Source of the DNA: SIG710 sp045587665
GTDB taxonomy: Bacteria > Bacillota > Clostridia > Oscillospirales > CAG-272
DNA: 64,000 bases
Direction of reading: 5' to 3'
NCBI GenBank assembly: GCA_045587665.1
Contig: JAZNCT010000065.1
Location: forward strand, 1-64,000
In this document: positions 8,611 through 17,954 of the stretch, piece after piece
Position numbering within the stretch: position 1 is the stretch's first letter
Layout of the letters: each line of letters starts with the position of its first letter
The notes under the pieces: generated by a model
Seen by the model: only the letters and a program-made list of their open reading frames with translations
The model's database searches: none
Told to the model about the DNA's origin: nothing
Position numbers and translations under genes: made by a program

Positions 8611-8641
8611 AACAAGCTCGGAGCTTTTCTCCGAGCTTGTT
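8611..8641 (+). terminator. Terminator of metY-metA
   Basis: 13-bp stem AACAAGCTCGGAG with its complement around loop CTTTT. Confidence 0.85.
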
Positions 8642-8870
8642 TGGCTTTAAGCAATAATATATCGGATTTCAGAAAATAAACTTAAGCTTTATCTCATAGC
8701 AAAAACTCTATTTTGGGAAACAGGCTGAGAGTGGCAAAAACAACTTACGCACATTTAAGTTTTTTGAATCATTAACTGAACAGCATCCTCAGGAGAAAAT
8801 CCGAATTTTCAGTTGACTTTCATTTAGCAAAATGTTAAAATAAAAAAGAGCGAGCAAGTGTTAAGTGATA

Positions 8871-8939
8871 GATAAGATTACGGTTTCGGTCAAATCCGGA
8901 ATGACACCAAAACAGTATATTAAACAGCAAAAAAGGTAA
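8871..8939 (+). pseudogene. Remnant of an AraC-type regulator C-terminus
   Basis: The 340-base gap before the glycosidase holds one short coding remnant. It reads DKITVSVKSGMTPKQYIKQQ and ends KR-stop at 8939. The GMTPKQYI phrase is the hallmark end of AraC/XylS DNA-binding domains. No upstream HTH remains, so it is the tail of a deleted regulator, perhaps of the GH2 gene. A weak promoter-like TTGACT lies near 8813. Nothing else recognisable is in the gap. Confidence 0.5.
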
Positions 8940-8983
8940 TTTTAATCGCATTTCTTATTAAAATGAAAGATTTGGTGATTTTT

Positions 8984-10699
8984 ATGAAAAAAAGCACTTT
9001 TGCAAAACTTTATACAAAAGAAGGAAAAGAGCTTACTGCCTCTGCCCTTCCGCACAATATATATCCAAGACCGCAAATGGTAAGAGATTCATTTTTTTGC
9101 CTCAACGGTGTTTGGGATTTTGGACACGGAAAAAACGAATGTTACGGAAAAGAGATAACAGTTCCCTTTCCTCCTCAGTCCTTGCTTTCGGGAATTGGAT
9201 ATGACATAGACCAAAAAGAAACACTTTTTTACCGACGCCGTTTTTCTTTGCCTGCAGAGTTTTCTTGTGATGACAGCAGAATAATACTGCATATCGGTGC
9301 GGCAGATCAGTGCACAAAGGTATATCTAAACGGCAGCCTGTTGGGAGAGCATAAGGGAGGCTATGACCCATTTTCTTTTGACATCACAGACTCTTTGGAA
9401 AAGGAAAACGAGCTGAAACTCCACATAAAGGACGAGCTTGATAAAAAGATCCTTCCATACGGAAAACAGCGAAAAAAGAGAGGGGGAATGTGGTACACCC
9501 CATTTTCGGGCATATGGCAGACGGTATGGATAGAAGCCGTGCCGAAAGATCATATCAAAGAAATCTCAATTGATTGCAACACAAGCAATGCGAAAATAAC
9601 TGTTTCGGTTTGCGGCAATGACGAGGGAGCGGTGCTGATATTCGAAGAAAAAGAATATCCCTTCGTAAACAAAAGCGTTACGATCAGTCCAAAAAACAAA
9701 AGGCTCTGGTCCCCTGAGGATCCGTATCTGTATTCTTTTAAAATACGTCTTGGCAAGGATGAAATAAGCTCATATTTTGCCCTGAGAAGCATATATGCCG
9801 ATGTCTGTAACGGCATACCTCGCCTAATGCTCAACGGACGACCTTATTTTTTACACGCTGTATTGGATCAGGGCTATTTCAGTGACGGTCTTTCAACTCC
9901 CGCAGATCCGATCTGCTTCGAAAATGACATAATGCTTATGAAAAGCATGGGCGTCAACACACTCAGAAAGCATATAAAAGCTGAGCCTGAGCAGTTTTAT
10001 TATGACTGTGACCGTCTTGGCATGATAGTGATGCAGGATATGATAAACAATGGCTCATATTCATTTATAAGAGACACCGCCCTGCCAACTATAGGCATGA
10101 AAAGAATGAACGACACTTTTCTTCACAGAAGCAGTGCGGCAAGAAAGGCTTTCATAGACTGTTCTCTTGAAATAATAAACCGCCTTAAAAATCACCCCTC
10201 GGTTTGCTATTTCACAATATTCAACGAGGGCTGGGGACAGTTTTGCGGCAAAGCAATATATAAAATGATCAAAAATCTTGTGCCAAATCACATTGTTGAT
10301 ACGGCATCAGGCTGGTTTGAATGTAAAGAAAGCGATGTTGTAAGCCCCCATGTTTATTTTAAACCCTTCAAATTCAAAAAGGCGGAAAAGCCCGTTGTCC
10401 TCTCAGAATTTGGAGGCTATTCGCTGTCTGTGCCGGGTCATTCGTTCAACAAGGAAAAAACTTACGGATATAAGATATTTCATTCATCTGAGAAGCTCGA
10501 AAAGGCACTGTCAGAGCTTTATGAAAACGAAATAATTCCTGCAGTGAGCAAAGGTCTCTGCGGTGCAGTTCTCACTCAGCTTTCGGATGTAGAGGACGAG
10601 ACAAACGGCCTTGTAACATACGACAGAGCGGTAAATAAGATTTCACAAAAGGCTATGAAGCACCTTTCTAAAAAAATATACAACGAACTTGAATTTTGA
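8984..10699 (+). CDS. Glycoside hydrolase family 2 protein
   Basis: A 571-residue GH2 enzyme (beta-galactosidase/glucuronidase/mannosidase superfamily). Order: N-terminal jelly-roll sugar-binding domain (about 30-190, with FLNGVWDFG-like CLNGVWDFG), immunoglobulin-like domain, then a TIM barrel. The acid/base Glu is in FNEGWGQF and the nucleophile in VLSEFGGY. The start at 8984 has GGTGA upstream; an in-frame ATG at 8963 lacks a ribosome site. There is no signal peptide, so it is cytoplasmic. Exact sugar not predictable. It is shorter than LacZ and lacks the C-terminal small chain domains. Confidence 0.85.
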   Translation: MKKSTFAKLYTKEGKELTASALPHNIYPRPQMVRDSFFCLNGVWDFGHGKNECYGKEITVPFPPQSLLSGIGYDIDQKETLFYRRRFSLPAEFSCDDSRIILHIGAADQCTKVYLNGSLLGEHKGGYDPFSFDITDSLEKENELKLHIKDELDKKILPYGKQRKKRGGMWYTPFSGIWQTVWIEAVPKDHIKEISIDCNTSNAKITVSVCGNDEGAVLIFEEKEYPFVNKSVTISPKNKRLWSPEDPYLYSFKIRLGKDEISSYFALRSIYADVCNGIPRLMLNGRPYFLHAVLDQGYFSDGLSTPADPICFENDIMLMKSMGVNTLRKHIKAEPEQFYYDCDRLGMIVMQDMINNGSYSFIRDTALPTIGMKRMNDTFLHRSSAARKAFIDCSLEIINRLKNHPSVCYFTIFNEGWGQFCGKAIYKMIKNLVPNHIVDTASGWFECKESDVVSPHVYFKPFKFKKAEKPVVLSEFGGYSLSVPGHSFNKEKTYGYKIFHSSEKLEKALSELYENEIIPAVSKGLCGAVLTQLSDVEDETNGLVTYDRAVNKISQKAMKHLSKKIYNELEF

Positions 10700-10728
10700 G
10701 ATATTCTTCTATTATAGCCATAAAAGAA

Positions 10729-10757
10729 CAGCCTTTCGGTTAGAGCCGAAAGGCTGT
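10729..10757. terminator. Terminator between GH2 gene and the reverse-strand remnant
   Basis: 12-bp stem ACAGCCTTTCGG with complement CCGAAAGGCTGT around a TTAGAG loop. It may serve both strands. Confidence 0.7.
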
Positions 10758-10760
10758 GTT

Positions 10761-10949
10761 TTATACCAGCGTGATCTCTCTTGCGCATCTTGGTTCAACG
10801 GCAAGCTTTATTTTGCGCTCGTGATCCCGATTATCGGCCCTAGTCAGATGAGTGTCGCTGAAATGTATCAGCCTCAGTGGCTTCGGGAGTCCTATATCAA
10901 TTTTTGTAAACAGCTTTTCCATAATAAGATCTGATCTTAAAAAATCCAT
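10761..10949 (-). pseudogene. Truncated metallophosphoesterase
   Basis: A 62-residue ORF containing PKPLRLIHFSDTHLTRADNR. The SDTH motif is the first metal-binding element of calcineurin-like phosphoesterases, and the following DxRDxERK-like stretch also fits that family. The protein stops after about 60 residues, with none of the later GNH(D/E) or GHxH motifs, so it cannot be a working enzyme. AAGG precedes the ATG. Most likely the 5' fragment of a gene lost by deletion. Confidence 0.55.
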
Positions 10950-11026
10950 TTTAGCCTTGTTTTATCACACATTCATCAAAGAATCTACCGCAAAATCAAA
11001 AGTTTGCTGAAAATTTTGTTAAAATC

Positions 11027-11055
11027 TTGCAAATTGCGAATAAATGTGTTATCAT
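11027..11055 (+). promoter_or_regulatory. Promoter of trpS
   Basis: TTGCAA (11027-11032), 17 bases, TATCAT (11050-11055), 45 bases before the start codon. No T-box leader is visible. Confidence 0.5.
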
Positions 11056-11099
11056 ATAAGGGATTATAAATATGAGTATATAACAAAGAGGTAATAAAA

Positions 11100-12095
11100 A
11101 TGCTAAAGGATAAAAAAGTCTCATTTTCCGGAGTTCAGCCAAGCGGTAATCTCACAATAGGCAACTTCCTGGGTGCGCTCCGCAATTTTTCTAAATACAG
11201 CGATGAATATCAAACATTTTACTGCGTTGTCGATATGCATGCGATAACGGTACGTCAAGTTCCCGCAGAGCTTCGCCGCAGAACATATGAGACCCTTGCC
11301 CTTTATATCGCTTGCGGTCTTGACCCGGAAAAGAACTGCCTCTATGTGCAGTCGCACGTTCCGGCACACGCAGAGCTATCCTGGATACTCAACTGCTATA
11401 CTATGTTCGGAGAGCTTGGCAGAATGACTCAGTTTAAAGACAAAAGCGCAAAGCATCACGACAATATCAACGCAGGTCTTTTTACATATCCCACACTTAT
11501 GGCAGCAGATATATTGCTTTATCAAACAGACGTTGTTCCCGTTGGCGTTGACCAAAAGCAGCACGTTGAGCTTGCAAGAAATATTGCTAACCGCTTTAAT
11601 CAGGTATATTCCGATACCTTTACTGTTCCGGAGCCTATTATAGAAAAGAGCGGAATGAAGATAATGTCTCTTGCCGAGCCCACAAAAAAGATGAGCAAGT
11701 CTGACGAAAACACAAATGCTGTGGTTTATATTCTTGACGACAAGGACACAATAATTCGCAAATTCAAACGGGCTGTAACCGACTCTGACACCGAAGTGCG
11801 CTACGCTGAGGGCAAGGATGGCATAAACAATCTTATGTCTATCTATTCCTGCTTTACAGGCAAGAGCATGGCAGAGATAGAAGCCGAATTTTGCGGTAAG
11901 GGATATGGCGACTTTAAGCTTGCTGTGGGCGAGGCTTGCGCTGATGCGCTTTCTCCCGTTCAGACAAAGTTCAAAGAGCTTCTCCAGGACAAGGCTTATC
12001 TCGAAAACGTTATGAAAAACGGCGCTGACTGCGCATCTTATTTTGCTTCAAAGACACTTTCAAAGGTTAAGCGCAAGGTTGGATTTGTTATTTAA
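11100..12095 (+). CDS. trpS: Tryptophanyl-tRNA synthetase
   Basis: A 331-residue class I synthetase of normal TrpRS length. The HIGH-like signature is TIGNF in SGVQPSGNLTIGNFLGAL (residues 10-27). The KMSKS loop is exact (near residue 198) and GVDQKQHVEL is the tryptophan-binding region. It charges tRNA-Trp in the cytoplasm. AAAGAGG precedes the ATG. The next gene starts 15 bases after the stop, so some cotranscription with the sugar-phosphate transferase is likely. Confidence 0.95.
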   Translation: MLKDKKVSFSGVQPSGNLTIGNFLGALRNFSKYSDEYQTFYCVVDMHAITVRQVPAELRRRTYETLALYIACGLDPEKNCLYVQSHVPAHAELSWILNCYTMFGELGRMTQFKDKSAKHHDNINAGLFTYPTLMAADILLYQTDVVPVGVDQKQHVELARNIANRFNQVYSDTFTVPEPIIEKSGMKIMSLAEPTKKMSKSDENTNAVVYILDDKDTIIRKFKRAVTDSDTEVRYAEGKDGINNLMSIYSCFTGKSMAEIEAEFCGKGYGDFKLAVGEACADALSPVQTKFKELLQDKAYLENVMKNGADCASYFASKTLSKVKRKVGFVI

Positions 12096-12110
12096 GAAAG
12101 GATTCTCAAA

Positions 12111-13271
12111 ATGCACGCTTCGCTTATAAAGGTGATAATAGGTATTGCGGCTGTGATCTGCGCCGCTCTTCTTGCCTATGTTTGCACGCCCCTTGTCAGG
12201 GTCTTAGCTTTTAAGATCGGTGCTGTAGATGTTCCCAAGGATCATAGACGTATGCACAGCGTACCTATTCCGAGAATAGGGGGCCTTGCAATTTTTATCG
12301 GTTTTGCCCTCACACTTCTCGCCTTTTGTCCCCCCAGCCGCTTTAATGCTGTTGCTCTTTTCGGCGGTCTTATCATCGTTGCAATGGGAGTCCTTGACGA
12401 CATTTTCGCTCTCAATGCCTGGATCAAGCTTGCCGCGCAGGTGCTTGTTGCTTTTATTGCTGTGGCAGAAGATATCACCATTGACTTTCTCACCTTTGGT
12501 GACAAAATGGTGTCGCTTGGCGCCTGGGAGATACCAATAACGGTGCTTTGGATAGTTGGACTCACCAATTCCATAAATCTTATAGACGGTCTTGACGGTC
12601 TTGCCTGCGGCGTATCCGCCATATGCTCCATGTCTCTTTTTGTGGTTATGATAATCTTAGGCGATTTCAGATCCGCTCTTATTATCGCCATTCTTACAGG
12701 TGCCTGCATAGGATTTTTCCCATTCAACGCCCACCCTGCAAAGATCTTTATGGGAGATACGGGCGCACAGACACTTGGATATCTGCTTTCTATCATATCC
12801 ATTCAAGGCGTGTTTAAAACTCACACGGTCTTCTCATTTCTCATTCCGCTTTCAATATTTGGCCTGCCGATCTTCGACACCTTTTTCGCTGTTTTCAGAA
12901 GACTGATCCACGGAAAAAGTCCATTCAGCTCGGACAGAGGTCATATACATCACCGTCTTATCGACATGGGCTTCGGGCAAAGAAAAAGCGTCAGTATCCT
13001 TTATTCGATATGCGGTATTCTCGGCATTGCCGCTGTGCTCCTGACCCTTAAATATTATATACCTGCGATCCTTATCTTTGTTTCCGGTGTTGCACTTTTC
13101 ATCACAAGCTCCTATGTTTATAAAAGTCCGGAAACAAGAGCCTATACAGCAATGTTTACAGACGAAGATGCTATCGAAAGCGGCATTAGGATCGCAAGCG
13201 ACGAAGAACTTTCAAACCGCGTTGTAAATCTTGCAATAACGCCCGAAACAGAAAAAGAGGAAAAACAATAA
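12111..13271 (+). CDS. Undecaprenyl-phosphate sugar-1-phosphate transferase (TagO/WecA/MraY superfamily)
   Basis: A 386-residue membrane enzyme with about 10-11 hydrophobic segments. Superfamily motifs are present: HRRMHSVPIPRIGG, DDIFALN (Asp pair), NSINLIDGLDGLACG, NAHPAKIFMGDTGAQ and the cytosolic DRGHIHHRLI loop. The HIHHRL form points to the WecA/TagO (GlcNAc-1-P) branch rather than MraY. It transfers sugar-1-P from UDP-sugar to undecaprenyl phosphate, the first step of teichoic-acid or surface-glycan synthesis. A membrane-anchored protein follows 28 bases later. Confidence 0.88.
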   Translation: MHASLIKVIIGIAAVICAALLAYVCTPLVRVLAFKIGAVDVPKDHRRMHSVPIPRIGGLAIFIGFALTLLAFCPPSRFNAVALFGGLIIVAMGVLDDIFALNAWIKLAAQVLVAFIAVAEDITIDFLTFGDKMVSLGAWEIPITVLWIVGLTNSINLIDGLDGLACGVSAICSMSLFVVMIILGDFRSALIIAILTGACIGFFPFNAHPAKIFMGDTGAQTLGYLLSIISIQGVFKTHTVFSFLIPLSIFGLPIFDTFFAVFRRLIHGKSPFSSDRGHIHHRLIDMGFGQRKSVSILYSICGILGIAAVLLTLKYYIPAILIFVSGVALFITSSYVYKSPETRAYTAMFTDEDAIESGIRIASDEELSNRVVNLAITPETEKEEKQ

Positions 13272-13299
13272 TAATTATATTTTATGGCGGAGGTGCTTT

Positions 13300-14136
13300 A
13301 TGCCAAAGAACAAAACAAATAGTGTTCAGAGCGATGCAGGCTCTGCCATAAAGGCTATTCTTCTTATCAGTGCAGTTGTTATAGCTGTGCTGATGATAGT
13401 TGGAGGAATATATCTTGCCGGGCTATACGGTTCCCGTGGCGACGGTTCCAAAGAAGGCGTGGAAAACGATAAACATTTTTCCGCCTTTATAGATAAAAAC
13501 GGCGATAACTATGCCGAGCTTTCTGATATGGTGATCTCGCAAGATGAATTTGAAGAGCTGGTTTTGCTGTATGAGGGCCGCTCATCCTATTATCATGAAT
13601 GCACAGTTAAGCTCTCGGGGCAGGGAGGCGAGGCTGTGGAAAGAAACAAGCGAATAATAAAAAACGGTGAAAAATTCAACGTCAGAACATACAGAAAAAA
13701 CACCTTGCTCGAAACTATCAAGTGCGACGGTGAAAGAATAATGATCATAAACGAGACTACAGGCGAAAGCTATGTCATTCCTGCAAAAGGACAGTCGCTT
13801 TATTCACTTGCCGGCGTCCCGGATCACGATGAGATAAAAGGATATATAGAAGAATATCTTAAGTCAGATAGCGAAGACACCTCGGTTTTATCCGAGTGTG
13901 CCTATCTGCTTGAACGAACAAGAGACGAAAATATTCTTACGCTTAATTTAACATACAGGGAAACCGGTATTTTAGAAAAATATCAGTATTACCTTGATTC
14001 CGGTATAATATATCGCTGTGAATCCACCTATGAAGCCTCGGGGAAAAAGATCACCCCATATCAGATGACCACCACATATTTTAAAGATGACCCTTCTGAT
14101 ATGATAAGCGAAGATTCGTTTTTGATAGACGACTGA
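13300..14136 (+). CDS. Membrane-anchored protein of unknown function
   Basis: A 278-residue protein with one N-terminal transmembrane anchor (about residues 20-45, AILLISAVVIAVLMIVGG) and no lipobox Cys. The rest is an exported, mixed-charge beta-rich domain. A GGAGG precedes the ATG. It follows the TagO/WecA-like gene and ends at a terminator, so it may act in envelope assembly. I do not recognise the family. Confidence 0.6.
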   Translation: MPKNKTNSVQSDAGSAIKAILLISAVVIAVLMIVGGIYLAGLYGSRGDGSKEGVENDKHFSAFIDKNGDNYAELSDMVISQDEFEELVLLYEGRSSYYHECTVKLSGQGGEAVERNKRIIKNGEKFNVRTYRKNTLLETIKCDGERIMIINETTGESYVIPAKGQSLYSLAGVPDHDEIKGYIEEYLKSDSEDTSVLSECAYLLERTRDENILTLNLTYRETGILEKYQYYLDSGIIYRCESTYEASGKKITPYQMTTTYFKDDPSDMISEDSFLIDD

Positions 14137-14168
14137 AAAGACTGATTTCAAATTAAGACATTTTAAAA

Positions 14169-14205
14169 GCAAACAGATCCGCCTAAAATAGGCGGATCTG
14201 TTTGC
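14169..14205. terminator. Bidirectional terminator between converging genes
   Basis: 16-bp stem GCAAACAGATCCGCCT with its complement and a 5-base loop, lying between a plus-strand and a minus-strand gene end. Confidence 0.85.
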
Positions 14206-14224
14206 TTTATTTATTATAATCTCT

Positions 14225-15742
14225 TTATACGGTTTCGCAGAAACGTACAAAGGCGGCTTGGCCTTCCTTCGTGCGCTTGTAAACTCCCGCATCTTCAAGC
14301 ACCTTTACAAATGTTTTGCCTATCTCGGCCCTGAGAATCTCCATAACATTGCTGTCAGTAAATTCATAGTCCATTTCAAAGGCTTTAAACCAATCCTCGT
14401 GCTTTGCAGTGCGCTCATCGGACGCCAAGTCTGCCTTTTCAAGGATCATAGAAGCGACCAGCTCCATTTCCCCCTTAAGCCTTGCAGGCAGAACCGCAAG
14501 ACCCATTACCTCAATAAGACCGATGTTCTCCTTTTTGATATTGTGAAGCTCTGAGTGTGGATGATATACCCCCATGGGGTGCTCTTTTGTGGTAATATTA
14601 TTGCGCAATACCAGGTCAAGCTCAAAGTCTCTACCCCGGCGGCGTGCAATAGGTGTTATTGTGTTGTGAGGCTCTCCCTCAGTTTCAGCAAAAACAAAGG
14701 CACTTTCATCAGTATAGCCCCTCCATGTGCAAAGGATCTTGTCAGCCAGCTCAACCAGCTGCTCTTTTTCTGATGACCTGAGACGAATTACCGACATAGG
14801 CCACTTAACTATTCCCGCACTCACATTCTCAAAGCCTGCAAAAGAAAGCTCTTTTTCGATCGGGGCTTTCTCCATTGCAAACGTGTACCTTCCTCCCTGC
14901 ATATGATCGTGGCTGAGAATCGAACCGCCAACTATAGGCAGATCAGCATTTGAACCAATAAAATAATGCGGCAGATACTCTACAAAATCCAGAAGCTTTG
15001 CAAAGCTTGAGCGATTGATCGCCATAGGTGTGTGCTCTTTGCTCAGCGCAATGCAATGCTCGTTGTAATATACATAGGGTGAATACTGAAGGAACCAGTC
15101 ACAGCCATCGATCTTCAGAGGAATCAGCCTTATATTCTGTCTTGCAGGATGATCAAGACGACCTGCATAGCCTTCATTCTCACGGCACAGCAGACATTTG
15201 GGATATCCGGACTGAGGCAGAAGCTTTGCAGCGGCTATTGCATTTGGATCCTTTTCGGGTTTAGATAAATTTATTGAAATATCTATATCTCCATACTCTG
15301 ATGGAACAGACCAGCGCAGATCCTTTTTAACTCTGGCCTCTCTTATATAATTGCTCCTGCGGCTGAGGGCATAAAAATAGTCTGTTGCCTTTTCGGGGCT
15401 GTCAAGATAAAGAGCATCAAATGTCTTGCACACTTCGCTTGGACGCGGCATTATGGCACCCATCAGCTTTGTGTCAAACAGATCCCTGTAAACAACACTG
15501 TTCTCTTCGATCAAGCCCTTTTCGTAAGCATAATCGCAAATCGAATTCAGTATAGAATCAAGCTCATCCTCCTGTGGTGACAGCACCTCGGGTATTTCAC
15601 TGTCATCCGCCTCGCTGTAGTCGTCAATTGAAAGCACCTCAAGCAACCTGTTTGTGGCATAGGGAATGTCACTGCTCTCGATAAGCCCATTTGCCTTAGC
15701 ATAATTTATCAGTCTCTTGATTTGAATATCTATTGTTTTCAT
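14225..15742 (-). CDS. galT: UDP-glucose--hexose-1-phosphate uridylyltransferase (Firmicutes GalT type)
   Basis: A 505-residue protein, the long form of GalT found in Gram-positive bacteria. The sequence contains YNEHCIALSKEHTPM, the phrase GSNADLPIVGGSILSHDHMQ and EGEPHNTITPI, matching that family's nucleotide-transfer regions. It exchanges UMP between UDP-glucose and galactose-1-phosphate in the Leloir pathway. No galK or galE is adjacent here. It appears monocistronic, with the GH2 enzyme 4 kb away as a possible source of galactose. Confidence 0.9.
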   Translation of the reverse strand: MKTIDIQIKRLINYAKANGLIESSDIPYATNRLLEVLSIDDYSEADDSEIPEVLSPQEDELDSILNSICDYAYEKGLIEENSVVYRDLFDTKLMGAIMPRPSEVCKTFDALYLDSPEKATDYFYALSRRSNYIREARVKKDLRWSVPSEYGDIDISINLSKPEKDPNAIAAAKLLPQSGYPKCLLCRENEGYAGRLDHPARQNIRLIPLKIDGCDWFLQYSPYVYYNEHCIALSKEHTPMAINRSSFAKLLDFVEYLPHYFIGSNADLPIVGGSILSHDHMQGGRYTFAMEKAPIEKELSFAGFENVSAGIVKWPMSVIRLRSSEKEQLVELADKILCTWRGYTDESAFVFAETEGEPHNTITPIARRRGRDFELDLVLRNNITTKEHPMGVYHPHSELHNIKKENIGLIEVMGLAVLPARLKGEMELVASMILEKADLASDERTAKHEDWFKAFEMDYEFTDSNVMEILRAEIGKTFVKVLEDAGVYKRTKEGQAAFVRFCETV

Positions 15743-15887
15743 TATAATTCTCCATGTTTATTTCTAGTTATTATACCACCATAAGCAAAAAAGTAAATAT
15801 AAAAACAAAAAACATTTTAACTGCACTCATCGTATAAACAATAATTTATTGGGATGTGGGGCGCTGCCACGCAACAAAAAACAAAAA

Positions 15888-15909
15888 AGAGTGCCCTGCA
15901 AAGCACTCT
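15888..15909 (-). terminator. Terminator of recA-recX
   Basis: Stem AGAGTGC/GCACTCT around CCTGCAAA, followed in the minus direction by a TTTTTT run; 8 bases after the recX stop. Confidence 0.7.
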
Positions 15910-15916
15910 CTTTCTT

Positions 15917-16549
15917 TTATGTATCAAAATGCGCAAAAGCATATTTGATATCACTCATAGAATATCCATAACGGCAAAGAGAAGCAATAAGCTTTTGCCT
16001 CTCTTTAATGTCGCCGGGCAAATCATCACAGCAGCTATACAGCTTCTCAAGACAGCGGGGTGCAAAATCTATTTCCGAAAGCATTTCCTCAGCCTCAAAA
16101 ATTGCTTCATCCTCATATCCCCTTTGATGCAAATGAGCTATAATTCTGCTTTTTCCCCAAAGCTTACGCAAACACCTTTCAAGTTCTCTGACAATATCCT
16201 CGTTTTCATTCAGATACCCCTTTGTGCGCAGAAGCTCAATAGCCGCCCCGGCAGCTGAGCTATCAAAACCCCTCCTGCGAAGCTTTAATTCAAGCGTGCG
16301 CGCTGTATTGGACCCAAAAGAAAGTATGTTCAGCCCCCTGATATAGGCATCGCATATGCGTGAGGCTTCTTCTATTTCCTCATATGTCTGCCTTGATATC
16401 TCTCCTCTTTTCAGCCTAAGCCCGGCATATTGAGAGGAGAGGAGCTTAAATCGGTTACGCTCGGAGTTTTCCCCCTGCTCCACCAAAATGTCCACACACA
16501 CAACGTCGCCCTCATTTGCCATAGAAAGGCGCACAATTTTTATTGTCAT
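15917..16549 (-). CDS. recX: RecX regulator of RecA
   Basis: A 210-residue protein with the three-helix repeat pattern of RecX. Visible parts include ARTLELKLRRRGFDSSAAGAAIELL, GYLNENEDIVRELE and LWGKSRIIAHLHQRGYEDEAI. It starts 8 bases after the recA stop on the same strand, the classic recA-recX order. RecX binds in the RecA filament groove and limits its activity. The N-terminal ~60 residues are less typical but complete. Confidence 0.85.
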   Translation of the reverse strand: MTIKIVRLSMANEGDVVCVDILVEQGENSERNRFKLLSSQYAGLRLKRGEISRQTYEEIEEASRICDAYIRGLNILSFGSNTARTLELKLRRRGFDSSAAGAAIELLRTKGYLNENEDIVRELERCLRKLWGKSRIIAHLHQRGYEDEAIFEAEEMLSEIDFAPRCLEKLYSCCDDLPGDIKERQKLIASLCRYGYSMSDIKYAFAHFDT

Positions 16550-16557
16550 TTTGCTTT

Positions 16558-17688
16558 TTATTCCTCATCAAGCTTAAGATCACTGAAATCAAGATCAAGA
16601 TCTGTTCCGCCATCTTCATCAAGCTCAAAGCTCTCCTCAATAAGAGCCCCTGTCTGGTCCTTCATATCACGTATCTTAGCCTCGATCTCATCACAGATAG
16701 GCGGGTTTTCATCAAGGAATTTTCTCACATTTTCCTTGCCCTGACCGATTCTCTCGCCTTCATAGGAGAACCAAGAACCGCTCTTTTTGATTATATCAAG
16801 GGCAACGGCAAAATCAATTATCTCGCTGGTTTTCGAAATTCCCTTGCCATAAAGAATATCAAATTCTGCCACACGGAAGGGAGGTGCAACCTTGTTTTTG
16901 ACGATCTTGCATTTAACGTGGTTTCCATAGACCTCACTGCCGTTTTTCAGCTGATCGGCTTTTCTCACATCTATGCGCACAGAGGCATAGAATTTAAGCG
17001 CACGACCTCCGGTTGTGGTCTCAGGATTTCCGTACATAACTCCCACTTTTTCACGGAGCTGATTTATAAAGATAACAACGCAGTTGCTCTTTGCAATAAC
17101 AGAAGAAAGCTTTCTCATAGCCTGAGACATAAGTCTTGCCTGAACGCCAACACTTGAGGCACCCATATCTCCCTCTATTTCCTGGCGTGGAACAAGAGCG
17201 GCAACAGAGTCGATAACAACAACATCAATAGCACCGGAGCGAACAAGTGTTTCGGTTATATCAAGTGCGTCCTCGCCGCAGTCCGGCTGAGAAACCAACA
17301 GATTGTCTATATCAACGCCAAGAGCCTTGGCATAAACAGGGTCAAGTGCGTGCTCAGCATCAATAAACGCCGCCTCGCCGCCCGTCTTCTGAACCTCTGC
17401 GACGATGTGGAGAGCAACGGTAGTCTTACCCGAAGATTCAGGACCAAAGATCTCTATTATCCTTCCTCTCGGAACACCTCCTATACCAAGAGCCATATCA
17501 AGCGAAAGCGAACCGGTGGAAACTGCCTGCACTTCCATATTGGTATTTTCGCCCAGCTTCATTATAGTTCCTTCGCCATAATTCTTTTTCAGCTGCGCAA
17601 GAGCGGTGCTCAGTGCCTTTTGGCGAGCGTCTTTATCATTTACATCAATCTTTTCAAATGTCTTCTTAGCGTTTTTAGTCTGCTTCAT
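16558..17688 (-). CDS. recA: RecA recombinase
   Basis: A 376-residue RecA with Walker A GPESSGKTT (near residue 80), the VVIDSVAALVP Walker B, the loop 2 region GNPETTTGGRALKFYAS, and a short acidic C-terminus (LDEDGGTDLDLDFSDLKLDEE-like). It drives homologous recombination and co-protease activation in the SOS response. A good promoter lies upstream, but I found no clear CGAAC-N4-GTTCG LexA box. It is followed by recX. Confidence 0.97.
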   Translation of the reverse strand: MKQTKNAKKTFEKIDVNDKDARQKALSTALAQLKKNYGEGTIMKLGENTNMEVQAVSTGSLSLDMALGIGGVPRGRIIEIFGPESSGKTTVALHIVAEVQKTGGEAAFIDAEHALDPVYAKALGVDIDNLLVSQPDCGEDALDITETLVRSGAIDVVVIDSVAALVPRQEIEGDMGASSVGVQARLMSQAMRKLSSVIAKSNCVVIFINQLREKVGVMYGNPETTTGGRALKFYASVRIDVRKADQLKNGSEVYGNHVKCKIVKNKVAPPFRVAEFDILYGKGISKTSEIIDFAVALDIIKKSGSWFSYEGERIGQGKENVRKFLDENPPICDEIEAKIRDMKDQTGALIEESFELDEDGGTDLDLDFSDLKLDEE

Positions 17689-17735
17689 TTATTTCTCCCC
17701 TCTTTCGGAAAAACCGATTTACTCATTATGATGAT

Positions 17736-17764
17736 ATTTTACCACGGGTTATCCCCTTTGTCAA
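17736..17764 (-). promoter_or_regulatory. Promoter of recA
   Basis: Minus-strand TTGACA (17759-17764), 17 bases, TAAAAT (17736-17741), about 50 bases before the recA start. Confidence 0.65.
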
Positions 17765-17891
17765 TAGATTTTTCAAAAAATCTTTCCAAAAACGGAATTT
17801 TTATTATCAGACAGGGTAATCCAATAACTTTAAAATCTCTAAACAGGAATTTTAGACAAGCTTTTTTCGGCATGAACAAAAAAAACCGCTG

Positions 17892-17920
17892 TTGACTTTG
17901 ATTCATTTTTATGTTATCAT
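17892..17920 (+). promoter_or_regulatory. Promoter of the radical SAM gene
   Basis: TTGACT (17892-17897), 17 bases, TATCAT (17915-17920), 35 bases before the TTG start. It rules out an ATG-type start upstream of position 17920. Confidence 0.6.
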
Positions 17921-17954
17921 AATTAAAAACAAAACCGTTAAGGAGGGCGTACAC

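Noticed and set aside
11000..11099. T-box leader for trpS
   Set aside because: No T-box consensus or specifier stem-loop between promoter and start.
12242..12802. A 186-residue minus-strand open frame inside the TagO/WecA-like gene
   Set aside because: Low-complexity shadow of a conserved membrane enzyme on the plus strand.
17689..17900. LexA/SOS box upstream of recA
   Set aside because: No CGAAC-N4-GTTCG match could be found between recA and the divergent gene.
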